A stretch of DNA of 64,000 bases, from assembly GCF_032878955.1 (NCBI RefSeq), contig NZ_CP043839.1:62001-126000 (forward strand), written 5' to 3'. Positions 41,701 to 50,017 of this stretch are shown here, piece by piece (position 1 is the stretch's first letter; the number at the start of each line of letters is the position of its first letter). This stretch comes from Butyricimonas paravirosa (lineage in GTDB: Bacteria > Bacteroidota > Bacteroidia > Bacteroidales > Marinifilaceae). The translations under genes and the position numbers were made by a program. The notes below the pieces were generated by a model. That model saw only the letters and a list, made by a program, of their open reading frames with translations. It was not told the origin of the DNA and searched no databases.

Positions 41701-41925
41701 AATGAACGGGATATACTTTTCTGTAACTCGGGAAAAGCTCGTCCGGACCGGGTTATGGTTGATGGGAAAAAAGCCATTGTTGTGGATTATAAATTCGGTC
41801 AGAAAGAAGAGAAATCGTATATCCGGCAGGTTGGTTTTTATTGTAAAACATTACGACAGATGGGCTATACCGATGTGGCAGGTTATATTTGGTATGTTCC
41901 CTTGGGAAAAGTAGTGTCCGTGTGA
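38740..41925 (+). CDS. addA: AddA-type UvrD helicase-nuclease
   Basis: A 1061-residue fusion of an SF1 helicase with a C-terminal PD-(D/E)xK nuclease. Helicase motifs: ASAGAGKTFALT (I), AVTFTNKATEEMK (Ia), MIDEFQDTSTMQW (II), VGDVKQSIYRWRNGD (III), LTIHKSKGLEF (V) and LLYVAFTRAERELYVL (VI). The nuclease has LHEIFRRI, RPDRVMV and VDYKFGQK. This is the layout of AddA, which with AddB resects double-strand breaks for recombination. No AddB is next to it, so the partner lies elsewhere or the enzyme acts alone. It starts at ATG 38740, after a heptamer array. Confidence 0.88.
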   Translation: MLRVYRASAGAGKTFALTMEYFKIVFNVSSEYKNVLAVTFTNKATEEMKSRIVRELNKLAEGQKSDYREELKRTLKLTDDQVRERAGVLRTLILHDYGRLSVTTIDRFFQRVIKAFTRELGIFPGYNVELDSDYVLQRAVDQVMQRMNKDKELRAWITELMSDSVEDAKSWSVKSKIAELGKELFGESYMLFDKDVRDKFNDRGFLKGYKMFLQGVISRFEDRMEMFGQSACRNIEENGLHAEDFKGGKRSFINYFYKLRDKSLDKIPDSARKAIDNPDEWVTKKHDPSIRTLIEHIYPELNTNLRESVEFYDENFRDYVSAVLLSKNLYQLGILNDLYGEVRDYCDEKGLMLLSDTTRLLNMLIAGNDTSFLFEKTGNFYKHIMIDEFQDTSTMQWGNFLPLVVNTLSEGGRAMIVGDVKQSIYRWRNGDWRLLAEGVERDLATFGTDNVILEHNWRSYKEVVEFNNRFFILAARQLKELYDNECGEENVYSRSITEAYSRPEQLVSRSGSGYVEIRFSGEKQEEGSDAEIMDSIVDVVNDTMYRGGELKDCVILVRNGKEGAFVADYLIEYNKRENIPFPIPFISNDSLYVSSSPYVELIINVLRYMVEPYDAVNRTVLLYNYRTFVRGEDTSREDVLFKAGSTDESFLDTIDLPFLREPEKLTFSSLFEITETIIEAFGLRVRMEELPYLIAFQDILFDYEKNNTNSIPIFLEWWEKEKDKKVLSTSEEVDAVRILTIHKSKGLEFKTVITPFCAWDLDDTRHGRRIWCQNREEGFRDLEYAPLNYSSKLADSHFREDYLSEHMKAYVDNLNLLYVAFTRAERELYVLPYAPKITKEGKPSDIGAFLFQVLEASGMPEWNSENSSLIIGEKQLIAGKEKIEDDHTLSLAEYPIYELNERVSVRYKYEDYTDPETVEISAVDEGKILHEIFRRIETVDDVDRAVNDMYHSGLLTLVERENYREQVVSYLNNPVHSAWFDGRYKVINERDILFCNSGKARPDRVMVDGKKAIVVDYKFGQKEEKSYIRQVGFYCKTLRQMGYTDVAGYIWYVPLGKVVSV

Positions 41926-41931
41926 GGACAT

Positions 41932-41971
41932 AAAAAATGGGAAGTTTGCATTTGAAACTTCCCATTTTTAT
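41932..41971. terminator. Bidirectional terminator
   Basis: ATGGGAAGTTT pairs with AAACTTCCCAT over a short loop (about 41937-41965), with A and T runs on the two sides, between convergent genes. Confidence 0.9.
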
Positions 41972-41984
41972 ATCCGGAGATTTA

Positions 41985-43373
41985 TTATCTACGATAGTCT
42001 AATCTCTTTTTACCAAGAGGAACACTAACACCTAAGTAGGCATTTACCCGGTTGGCGTCACCTGCTGATTTGGTCATCAAATAGTCGGAACCGATGAAAA
42101 CAGGGCCTAATTTCAAGCCTATTCCCAGCGTTTCAAAGTCACTATGTAAGAAAGAGTAACTTAATGTTGCCCCGAACCAGTTTCTCGGACGGTAGTTTGC
42201 TGAAAGTGTCAATTCGGAGTAAGCTTTAGGCTGGGTGAATTGAGTAGAGGACAACAGACCGAATCCGAGCTTGTTATTCAAAAGGGTATATTCTGCTCCG
42301 AGGTTCAAGGTTGAACGAAGACTGGTACTCCGGCTTTTGGTTTTCTCTTCCGTTTGGAATTGGATCAAGTCGAAGTCGAACACATCTCCAGCCTCGTAAG
42401 TTTCATAATTATCTGGATCGAAATTAGTGAAATCACCGTAATCATGCTCGCTGTCTGTCGTGGCAATCGTGGTTGATGATTTTGTCCAACTAATGAATCC
42501 TAGGTCGAGGATGGCTGCCGATACATTAATGCAACCAAGAAAATTGTAACTTGCCCCTAAGTCGATACCGAATCCATAACCGGATACTCCGGGAGAATCA
42601 AAGTCAATATCATCAATATATCCACCATCTGAATTATACCCAAATTCTAATCCTTTCATGGAAGTTTCCAATCGTCCTTTGGTTTTTACTTTCCAAGATT
42701 GATAACTTAAAATATCTTCCGTGTTTATTTTTGCGGTGATCTGATCAATTTTAGCATCTAGGTTACCTAATCCAACTAAAACTTTCACGCGTCCCCCGAC
42801 AGTCAGGTCTTTTGTTACGGGACGGGAATATCCTAATCCTATTTCAGTGAAAATATCCGCATGGAGTTCCATATCCCGGATGTCGTAATCGAGGTTGAGC
42901 CTGTCGTCTAAATCCGGATCAATATTAGCGTAACGGGCAAATTCGAACATACTCTTTGGGATGGAGGCACTAATGATGGAGCGGGCTCCCAAGTTTACAG
43001 TCCAAAATCCTTTCCCGCTGTAAAAACCGAAAGAAATAATGTCCACCGTCAAGTCGATATTCATCGTGTTCTTGTTGTCCAGACGACTGATGAATTTGTC
43101 GCTATTCAAAAAGTCATTCTCGTTTTCGATAATGTCGATAAAATCATCGATACTCAATTTGTTGGAAGAAGCAGATAATCCGATGGCACCGATAGCCGGG
43201 ATATTAAAATATCCTCTGGCGGGTTGCAAGGCAGGGTTCATTTTAAGTCTGGCCGGAACGTTGTCCATGAAATAGGAAGTCCTAAGTCCTTGTGCAAGGC
43301 CCTCAGAAATCCCCATAATAGACAAGAGTGCAGCCACACAGCTAACTTTCAAAAAGGTAAAACTTTTTTTCAT
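41985..43373 (-). CDS. DUF5723 outer-membrane beta-barrel protein
   Basis: A 462-residue exported protein. The signal peptide runs to about residue 27 (EGLAQG), followed by many short amphipathic strands with glycine and aromatic endings, matching a beta barrel. The opening SYFMDNVPARLKMNPALQPARGYFNIP is the signature of DUF5723, and the end GVSVPLGKKRLDYR fits a terminal strand. Function unknown; the family is distantly like PorV/FadL-type barrels. It is monocistronic. Confidence 0.85.
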   Translation of the reverse strand: MKKSFTFLKVSCVAALLSIMGISEGLAQGLRTSYFMDNVPARLKMNPALQPARGYFNIPAIGAIGLSASSNKLSIDDFIDIIENENDFLNSDKFISRLDNKNTMNIDLTVDIISFGFYSGKGFWTVNLGARSIISASIPKSMFEFARYANIDPDLDDRLNLDYDIRDMELHADIFTEIGLGYSRPVTKDLTVGGRVKVLVGLGNLDAKIDQITAKINTEDILSYQSWKVKTKGRLETSMKGLEFGYNSDGGYIDDIDFDSPGVSGYGFGIDLGASYNFLGCINVSAAILDLGFISWTKSSTTIATTDSEHDYGDFTNFDPDNYETYEAGDVFDFDLIQFQTEEKTKSRSTSLRSTLNLGAEYTLLNNKLGFGLLSSTQFTQPKAYSELTLSANYRPRNWFGATLSYSFLHSDFETLGIGLKLGPVFIGSDYLMTKSAGDANRVNAYLGVSVPLGKKRLDYRR

Positions 43374-43508
43374 AAATAGTGTCGTTTATAAATCTAATTT
43401 GATATTTATTACGACACAAAATTGTCATTTTATTTTAGAATAGACAAGGATTATTATTAATTATTTGTTTCATTTTAATGTAGTGAAGACATAATTTATC
43501 ATCTGATA

Positions 43509-43540
43509 TTTGGAAATGTAAAATAGATACTCTATCTTTG
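43509..43540 (+). promoter_or_regulatory. Promoter of the initiator tRNA gene
   Basis: TTTG (43509-43512), 20-nt spacer, TATCTTTG (43533-43540): a full match to the Bacteroidota promoter consensus, 32 bp before the tRNA. Confidence 0.85.
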
Positions 43541-43572
43541 CACTCGCAAAACGAAAGAAGTTCTGCTTATAT

Positions 43573-43645
<73 letters not shown>

Positions 43646-43653
43646 CAAAATGA

Positions 43654-43686
43654 GGATCGATGGAAGTCGATCCTTTCTTTTTTTAT
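43654..43686 (+). terminator. Terminator of the tRNA gene
   Basis: GGATCGA (43654-43660) pairs with TCGATCC (43667-43673) and is followed by TTTCTTTTTTT. Confidence 0.9.
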
Positions 43687-43816
43687 TCAACATATGAAGC
43701 TAACACGTTTGAGACCTATCCTCCTAATTTTTCACGAGAGACAATATATAGAGAATAGATAATTGTTGTATTTGCTATATAGTTGCATTTTGGAATGTAT
43801 AAAATACGCTATTTTC

Positions 43817-43847
43817 TTTGTTGTGTGGATGAATAGTCATACCTTTG
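43817..43847 (+). promoter_or_regulatory. Promoter of the LruC-domain gene
   Basis: TTTG (43817-43820), 19-nt spacer, TACCTTTG (43840-43847), 23 bp before ATG 43871. This rules out the upstream in-frame start at 43763. Confidence 0.85.
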
Positions 43848-43870
43848 TAAAAATAAATAATTCTTTGTGT

Positions 43871-44878
43871 ATGAAAAAGGTGGTGTATATTTTGAGTTGT
43901 ATTTCATTGTTTTTATCATGTAGTGATAAAGACGTGTATAAAGCTCCGGAGGCAGATCTGAATCTGTTGAAACCATACGAGGATATGGAGGTCATCGTTC
44001 CGGAGGGGTATGCCTCGATTGTCAAGTTATATGATGATACCTTGGCAATTTGTACTTATTCAACAACAATTTCGATCCCTACTTTCTGGGCGTCTAAATT
44101 GGGTCGGGCATCTGAAAATAGTCCGATCACGATTGAAAATGTAAAGAATGAGAATAATTATTATCAAGGTGTGTTAAATACTTGGCAGGTCGTGGCTTTT
44201 GAGGATAGTCGGGAAGGAGATTATGACTATAATGATTTGATCATACACGTGAACTGGAGTATTCGGGAAAATAATTACACGATATCCGTTCAGCCAGTTG
44301 CTTTAGGATCTTCCAAGAAAATTAAGCTGGGATTCGAGAAAATGGATGGTAATATTTCGAGTGTGAACGAGGTAATCGTGGCCGAAGATTGTCGGAAAGA
44401 ATTGTTTGAGGGGAGAGTGGGATTTATCAATACTTTTTCCGGCAAAGAAAAGGTGATTATTAATAATGGTAAATATAAATACCAGAAAGAGTTGGCGAAA
44501 CAGAGTAATGATCTTAGATGTGCAGTGAATTGGTTCATTGAAGTAGATGGCGGGACAAGATTATATGCTATTACAAATAACCCGATATGTCTTAATCAGG
44601 ATGGAAGACCTTACGGATTGATATTCACTAGAATCTATGATGAGTATACTTATTGTAACGAGAAAGGGGAGCGTTGTGGAGTTGACTGGTTTCTATATCC
44701 CCAAGAACTTGTGAATATATCTGATATTTATGATTTCGACGGCTATATGAAAACAGGAGATATTTCTATTTTCCGGACTCCCAAAGAAGGTTTTTATGAC
44801 GCCATAGGGGAAGGGGAACCGATGGGAAAAGAGGGACTGATATATTGTCCGAATTCGTTGTATAACGTGAAACTATAA
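43871..44878 (+). CDS. LruC-domain lipoprotein
   Basis: A 335-residue lipoprotein. The signal peptide ends in SLFLSCSDK with Cys17 lipidated. The LruC (DUF4842) domain shows the calcium-binding-like AFEDSREGDYDYNDLIIHV, with acidic spacing D-x-D-x-N-D. The family is exported in Bacteroidota and its function is unknown. The start is set by the promoter at 43817-43847 and by the signal peptide. It ends before a strong terminator and is transcribed alone. Confidence 0.85.
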   Translation: MKKVVYILSCISLFLSCSDKDVYKAPEADLNLLKPYEDMEVIVPEGYASIVKLYDDTLAICTYSTTISIPTFWASKLGRASENSPITIENVKNENNYYQGVLNTWQVVAFEDSREGDYDYNDLIIHVNWSIRENNYTISVQPVALGSSKKIKLGFEKMDGNISSVNEVIVAEDCRKELFEGRVGFINTFSGKEKVIINNGKYKYQKELAKQSNDLRCAVNWFIEVDGGTRLYAITNNPICLNQDGRPYGLIFTRIYDEYTYCNEKGERCGVDWFLYPQELVNISDIYDFDGYMKTGDISIFRTPKEGFYDAIGEGEPMGKEGLIYCPNSLYNVKL

Positions 44879-44887
44879 TAGTAGGTT

Positions 44888-44914
44888 AAAACGGGGAGTT
44901 TTCCCCGTTTTTTT
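44888..44914 (+). terminator. Intrinsic terminator
   Basis: ACGGGGA (44891-44897) pairs with TCCCCGT (44902-44908), loop GTTT, followed by a run of seven T. Confidence 0.92.
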
Positions 44915-44947
44915 ATTCCTTTTCTCGTTATTTTTCAGTGCATTTTG

Positions 44948-44978
44948 TTTGGAGGGTTGATATTTATTTGTACTTTTG
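44948..44978 (+). promoter_or_regulatory. Promoter of rpsA
   Basis: TTTG (44948-44951), 19-nt spacer, TACTTTTG (44971-44978). Transcription would start near 44984. Confidence 0.85.
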
Positions 44979-45038
44979 CGCCCGTGTTATAAAAACATAA
45001 TGTCTAATTTATTAGGAGATAAGCATTTATTATTTATT

Positions 45039-46901
45039 ATGGCAGAAGAACAAAAAGAAATGCAAGTAGAACTTGCACAAGAAGAAACCAAGAAAGTTGC
45101 TCCCGTGGCAACAACAAGCGCTGAGGCTGACGAGAATTTTGACTGGGAAGCTTATGCAAATGATGATGTAATCCCCGCATCTGAAAAAGAAGAATTGGCA
45201 AACAGGTACGCCGAGACTCTTTCATCTGTAGTAGAGAAAGAAGTTGTTGAAGGTACTGTTATCTCAATGAACAAGAGAGAAGTCGTTGTAAACATCGGTT
45301 ACAAGTCAGACGGTATCATTTCATTGAACGAATTCCGTTACGATCCGGAATTAAAAGTGGGAGATAAAGTAGAAGTTTACGTTGAGACTCAAGAAGACAA
45401 GAAAGGTCAATTGACTCTTTCTCACAAAAAAGCAAGAGCTTTACGTAGCTGGGATCGTGTTAATGCGGCGTTGGAGAACGACGAAATTATCAAGGGTTAC
45501 GTTAAATGTCGCACGAAGGGTGGTATGATCGTTGATGTATTCGGTATCGAGGCATTCTTACCGGGTTCTCAAATCGATGTTAAGCCGATTCGTGATTATG
45601 ATATCTATGTTGGTAAAACCATGGAATTCAAAGTGGTTAAGATCAACCAAGAATTCAAAAACGTTGTTGTATCTCATAAAGCTCTTATCGAGGCTGAATT
45701 GGAACAACAGAAGAAAGATATCATCTCTAAATTGGAAAAAGGACAGGTACTTGAAGGTACTGTTAAAAATATCACCTCTTACGGAGTATTCATTGACTTG
45801 GGTGGCGTAGACGGATTGATTCACATCACTGACCTTTCTTGGGGTCGCGTAAATCATCCGAACGAAATCGTTGAGTTGGATCAGAAGTTGAACGTTGTTA
45901 TTCTTGACTTCGATGACGAGAAAAAACGTATCGCTCTTGGTTTGAAACAATTGACTCCGCACCCATGGGATGCTTTGAGTGCAGACTTGAAAGTGGGTGA
46001 CCGCGTGAAAGGTAAAGTAGTGGTTATGGCTGATTACGGTGCTTTCGTTGAGATCGCTCCGGGTGTAGAAGGCTTGATCCACGTATCTGAAATGTCATGG
46101 TCTCAACACTTGCGTTCAGCCCAGGACTTCATGAAAGTGGGAGACGAAGTAGAGGCTGTTGTTCTTACCTTGGATCGTGACGAAAGAAAAATGTCTTTGG
46201 GTATCAAACAATTGAAAAACGACCCGTGGCAAAATATCGAAGAGAAATATGCTGTTGGCACGAAACACAAAGCTATCGTGCGTAACTTCACGAACTTCGG
46301 TGTATTCGTAGAGATTGAAGAAGGAGTTGACGGATTGATCCACATCTCTGACTTGTCTTGGACGAAGAAAGTAAAACACCCGGCAGAATTCACTCAAATT
46401 GGTGCTGAGATTGATGTTGTAGTTCTTGAAATCGACAAGGACAACAGAAGATTGAGCTTAGGTCACAAACAATTGGAAGAGAATCCGTGGGATGTATTCG
46501 AAACGATCTTCACCGTTGATTCTATCCACGAAGGAACGATTACTGAAATCTTCGACAAGGGTGCTGTTATTGCGTTACCTTACGGTGTAGAAGGATTTGC
46601 TACTCCTCGCCACTTGGTAAAAGAAGACGGAACTCAGGCTAAGGTTGACGAGAAATTACCGTTCAAGGTGATCGAGTTCAACAAGGGTGCCAAGAGAATT
46701 ATTCTTTCTCACTCTCGTATTTTCGAAGACGAGCAAAAGGCTGCCGATAATGCCAAGAAGAAAGATGAGGCTAGCGCTACTAAAAAAGCAGTGAAGAAAG
46801 TAAAAGAGAAACTGGAAAAAACAACGTTAGGTGACATCACCGAGTTGGCTGCTTTGAAAGACCAAATGGAAGCTAAAGAAGAGGAAGAAAAGAACAATTA
46901 A
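45039..46901 (+). CDS. rpsA: 30S ribosomal protein S1
   Basis: A 620-residue S1 protein that binds mRNA on the small ribosomal subunit and aids initiation. Six S1 (OB-fold) repeats run from about residue 55 to 560, the central four well conserved: GTVKNITSYGVFIDLGGVDGLIHITDLSWGR-type units, one beginning GKVVVMADYGAFVEI. The N-terminal 40 residues are acidic and the C-terminal 60 are Lys/Glu-rich coiled helix. The Bacteroides-type sequence SMNKREVVVNIGYKSDG is exact in style. An in-frame ATG at 45000 could give an N-terminal extension of 13 residues; 45039 (MAEEQKE) fits the family better. Confidence 0.95.
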   Translation: MAEEQKEMQVELAQEETKKVAPVATTSAEADENFDWEAYANDDVIPASEKEELANRYAETLSSVVEKEVVEGTVISMNKREVVVNIGYKSDGIISLNEFRYDPELKVGDKVEVYVETQEDKKGQLTLSHKKARALRSWDRVNAALENDEIIKGYVKCRTKGGMIVDVFGIEAFLPGSQIDVKPIRDYDIYVGKTMEFKVVKINQEFKNVVVSHKALIEAELEQQKKDIISKLEKGQVLEGTVKNITSYGVFIDLGGVDGLIHITDLSWGRVNHPNEIVELDQKLNVVILDFDDEKKRIALGLKQLTPHPWDALSADLKVGDRVKGKVVVMADYGAFVEIAPGVEGLIHVSEMSWSQHLRSAQDFMKVGDEVEAVVLTLDRDERKMSLGIKQLKNDPWQNIEEKYAVGTKHKAIVRNFTNFGVFVEIEEGVDGLIHISDLSWTKKVKHPAEFTQIGAEIDVVVLEIDKDNRRLSLGHKQLEENPWDVFETIFTVDSIHEGTITEIFDKGAVIALPYGVEGFATPRHLVKEDGTQAKVDEKLPFKVIEFNKGAKRIILSHSRIFEDEQKAADNAKKKDEASATKKAVKKVKEKLEKTTLGDITELAALKDQMEAKEEEEKNN

Positions 46902-46904
46902 TTT

Positions 46905-47837
46905 GTGAAATTCGAATTGACTATATTAGGGTGCGGTTCTGCCGTACCCACGCTTCAAAGAAATGCTGCCGCTCAGGTACTCAATGTACTTGAGCGGTAC
47001 TTTCTTATTGACTGTGGTGAGGGTACTCAACAACAGTTGAGACGCTTTAAGGTGCCATACAATAAGATCAATCATATTTTTATTTCCCATTTACACGGGG
47101 ATCATTTTTTCGGACTAATTGGTCTATTATCCAGTTTTTCATTACAGAACCGTCGGGCTGAATTACATATCTATTCAGACAAGCGTTTGGAAGAGATCAT
47201 CGAGTTCCAGCTGAAAGTGATGAATTCCCGGCTGAATTACCCGTTGATATTTCATTACCTAGACCGTGAACCCGGTTTAATATACGAGGACCGTATGATG
47301 ACGGTTCATGCTTTCCCACTGAAACACCGTTACGAGGCTCCCGTGACTGGATTCCTGTTTGCCGAGAAAGAGAAGGAGAGAAATATTAAGCGGGAGATGA
47401 CTGATGCTTTCCATGTTCCCGTGGCTTTTATGCACCGTTTGAAGAAGGGGGAGGATTTTATCACGTCCGAGGGGGAAGTGATTGCAAATAGTCGTTTAAC
47501 AACGGCACCGCCTGCTCCTCGTTCTTATGCTTACATGACGGACACGCTTTTCCGAGAATCTTTTGCCGAATACGTACAAGGAGTTGATTTACTCTATCAC
47601 GAATCTACTTACGGGAACGAGTTTGAAGGATTGGCCAAAGAAACTTTTCACAGTACAGCAGGACAAGCAGCGCGAATGGCAATGCTTGCCGAAGCAAAAC
47701 ACCTTCTGCTAGGACATTTTTCGTCCCGTTATCCCGATCCGACCCCTTTACTGGAACAAGCACGGGAGATTTTTCCAAACACGGAATTGTGTTATGATGG
47801 GGCGGTATTCGAATTACCTGCGGTGAAATGGGGGTAA
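46905..47837 (+). CDS. rnz: Ribonuclease Z
   Basis: A 310-residue metallo-beta-lactamase-fold endonuclease that trims tRNA 3' ends. That is essential here if other tRNAs, like the initiator tRNA in this window, lack encoded CCA. Zinc ligands: SHLHGDHFFGL (HxHxDH), the Asp in MTDTLF, HESTY and LLGHFSSRY. PTLQRNAAAQVL near the N-terminus is typical of the short RNase Z. The start codon is GTG 46905, 3 bp after the rpsA stop, so it is co-transcribed with rpsA. Confidence 0.93.
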   Translation: MKFELTILGCGSAVPTLQRNAAAQVLNVLERYFLIDCGEGTQQQLRRFKVPYNKINHIFISHLHGDHFFGLIGLLSSFSLQNRRAELHIYSDKRLEEIIEFQLKVMNSRLNYPLIFHYLDREPGLIYEDRMMTVHAFPLKHRYEAPVTGFLFAEKEKERNIKREMTDAFHVPVAFMHRLKKGEDFITSEGEVIANSRLTTAPPAPRSYAYMTDTLFRESFAEYVQGVDLLYHESTYGNEFEGLAKETFHSTAGQAARMAMLAEAKHLLLGHFSSRYPDPTPLLEQAREIFPNTELCYDGAVFELPAVKWG

Positions 47838-48097
47838 TATTGTCATGGCTTACCTCGTTTTTGGGCTAAGGCTTGTCTGGCCTTTTGTCTGATTTAATTT
47901 ATACTTCATTTAGACCACGGAGCATTCATCCTGTATTTATCCTCGATAAAATAGATATTTGAGAGGATTTTGTTTGGATTCGGGGTATGTGGTGAAGTAT
48001 ATTTGTTATAGGGTGAAATATGTTTGAGTGATGGGTGACTAGGGCGTAGGGCTAGTTTAATGTGGGGGGAAGTAAAGCCGTGAGGTTATTATTTATG
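47838..48097. other. Gene-free spacer before the SusCD locus
   Basis: About 260 bp without an ORF, clear terminator or repeat. The promoter of the sigma-factor gene begins at its right end. Confidence 0.6.
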
Positions 48098-48127
48098 TTT
48101 GATTTTTAATCTTATTTCGTATATTTG
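48098..48127 (+). promoter_or_regulatory. Promoter of the ECF sigma-factor gene
   Basis: TTTG (48098-48101), 18-nt spacer, TATATTTG (48120-48127), 28 bp before ATG 48156: housekeeping-type promoter. An in-frame ATG at 48099 lies inside it and cannot be the start. Confidence 0.8.
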
Positions 48128-48155
48128 CTTTTTGGGTGATGAAAATTTAGATGAA

Positions 48156-48707
48156 ATGATAGATGAGGAGTTGATTTTATCCGGGGTAAATCGCAAGAAC
48201 GAAAAGGCTTGGGCAAGTCTTTACGATCATTATTATGCGGCATTGTGTGCATACGTGAATCGGATATTGAAAGGCTCCGAGAGTACTGAGGATTTGGTGC
48301 AGGAGGTTTTTATTGCCATCTGGAGGTCTGAAAAAAGATTTGATTCCATACAAGATTTGACTCGTTACCTATATCGGGCTTGCTATAACAATGCGTTGGT
48401 GTTTGTGCGGAATAACCAGATTCATGATACGATATTGAACTCAATAGGAGCAGAAAGTGATTTTACGGCTGACGATGTGTATGCTCAAACGGTTCGGGAG
48501 GAAGTAACCCGGCAGTTGTACGTGTATATTGAAGCGTTACCTTCGGAACAGAAGAAGGTTATTCTAATGAGTATTGAAGGGTATTCATGGGATGAAATTG
48601 CAGAAAAATTGGGGATAAGTGTAAATACGGTCAAGACTCATAAAAGTCGTGGATTCAAATCTTTACGTTCAAAACTGCAAGATTCCGTGTGTTTATTTTT
48701 AATTTAA
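48156..48707 (+). CDS. ECF-type RNA polymerase sigma factor (FecI-like)
   Basis: A 183-residue sigma factor. Region 2 spans about residues 15-85: AWASLYDHYYAALCAYVNRI, STEDLVQEVFIAIWRS. Region 4 spans about 115-170: LPSEQKKVILMSIEGYSWDEIAEKLGISVNTVKTHKSRG with a clear HTH. It is the group found before fecR and susC in Bacteroidota, where the sigma factor is released when the receptor binds its substrate. The fecR gene follows after 76 bp. Confidence 0.92.
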   Translation: MIDEELILSGVNRKNEKAWASLYDHYYAALCAYVNRILKGSESTEDLVQEVFIAIWRSEKRFDSIQDLTRYLYRACYNNALVFVRNNQIHDTILNSIGAESDFTADDVYAQTVREEVTRQLYVYIEALPSEQKKVILMSIEGYSWDEIAEKLGISVNTVKTHKSRGFKSLRSKLQDSVCLFLI

Positions 48708-48783
48708 TTGAAAAAAAGAGCCTCTTCGTGTCATCTGAAATCGGGAGTTGTGTATTATGAGTATACAATGTAGAAGATAACAG

Positions 48784-49944
48784 ATGATGAAAAAGAAAAA
48801 CATATATGATGATGCGTCTTTGATCAAAAAATCGTTGATAAAAGATTTAAGTGATAAGGAGCAAAAGGAATTGGATCAATTGCTGGATGACCAATCCTTA
48901 CAAGATGTATACAAAGAGTTGAGTGATCGTGGTTATTTGAAAAAGCAATTTATGGAATACGAGAAGTATTCTTCCCAAAAAGCTTATCGTGAGTTTAAGG
49001 AAAGAAGGGGACATTCCGGACGAATCAGAATCGTACGTTGGGTTGCTGTGGTTGCCGCCGTGTGGGTGTTAGCATTGGGTGTTACATTATGGATGACTTT
49101 TGGGAAGAAAGAAAATGTCGCTCCGCTTCCGGTAGCCTCGAAGATTATTCCGGCTGGGGAGAAAAAAGCTACATTGACTTTAGCAGATGGAACGGAAGTT
49201 CACGTTGAGGAAATAACCGCACGAGTATTACAAGAGAAGGGGATGAATATTGAATATAGGAATGGAGAGATTGTTTATCACAAAAGTGAAGAAGAAACGA
49301 CAGAGGTTGTTTATAATAAACTTGAGGTTCCCCGGGGTGGTGAATGTATGATTAAACTAGATGACGGGACGAAGGTATGGGTAAATGCGGAGACGAAGTT
49401 GAAATATCCGGTAGTCTTTGTCGGTGACCGTCGGGAAGTGGTTTTGGAGGGTGAGGCATTTTTTGATGTGGCAAAAAACGAAAAACCTTTTATCGTGAAA
49501 ACTTCTTTTGGAGATGTATGGGTGTTGGGAACAGCCTTTGGAATAAGTGCTTATGCGAGTGAACCGGAAAGTTATACTACTTTGGTAAGGGGTAAAGTGA
49601 GCGTTGAGAGAGAGGGGATGAAGCCTGTTGTTATTTTACCGGGAGAACAGGTAGTAACTTTTAAAGATGGGAAAATGATCAAACAGGAGGTGGATGTTGA
49701 AGAGTTCGTGGGATGGAAAGACGGAATTTACGTGTTCAAGGAGAAGAGTTTGGGTGAGATTATGAAAACTTTGGAAAGATGGTATAACATATCCGTGGAT
49801 TTCCAAGATAAGAGTTTGGTTGATTTGCCATTTACGGGCAATTTGAAACGTTATGATGATATAAATGTATTTTTCGATGCTTTGACTCGTACCGGGGATA
49901 TGAAGTATCGGGTGGAAGGAAATCAAGTGATCCTATTTAAATAA
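48784..49944 (+). CDS. FecR-family anti-sigma factor
   Basis: A 386-residue anti-sigma factor. A cytosolic N-terminal part of about 80 residues binds the sigma factor; a membrane helix lies at about 83-104 (VRWVAVVAAVWVLALGVTLW). The periplasmic FecR domain follows (about 185-290: VPRGGECMIKLDDGTKVWVNAETKLKYP, EGEAFFDVAKNEKPFIV). The C-terminal DUF4974 (about 310-386: FKEKSLGEIMKTLERWYNISVDF, ending YRVEGNQVILFK) would meet the SusC STN domain. It lies between the sigma-factor and susC genes, as expected. Confidence 0.93.
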   Translation: MMKKKNIYDDASLIKKSLIKDLSDKEQKELDQLLDDQSLQDVYKELSDRGYLKKQFMEYEKYSSQKAYREFKERRGHSGRIRIVRWVAVVAAVWVLALGVTLWMTFGKKENVAPLPVASKIIPAGEKKATLTLADGTEVHVEEITARVLQEKGMNIEYRNGEIVYHKSEEETTEVVYNKLEVPRGGECMIKLDDGTKVWVNAETKLKYPVVFVGDRREVVLEGEAFFDVAKNEKPFIVKTSFGDVWVLGTAFGISAYASEPESYTTLVRGKVSVEREGMKPVVILPGEQVVTFKDGKMIKQEVDVEEFVGWKDGIYVFKEKSLGEIMKTLERWYNISVDFQDKSLVDLPFTGNLKRYDDINVFFDALTRTGDMKYRVEGNQVILFK

Positions 49945-49948
49945 AAAC

Positions 49949-49993
49949 GAGATAACGGACTACAAATTTCTCAGGTTCGATGTCCATTATCTC
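49949..49993 (+). promoter_or_regulatory. Hairpin between fecR and susC
   Basis: GAGATAACGGAC (49949-49960) pairs with GTCCATTATCTC (49982-49993) at 11 of 12 positions. No T run follows, so it is not a standard terminator. It may protect or terminate the regulatory part of the message, or set the relative expression of susC. Confidence 0.6.
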
Positions 49994-50017
49994 ATTTAAC
50001 AAGTAATTTACAAATCT

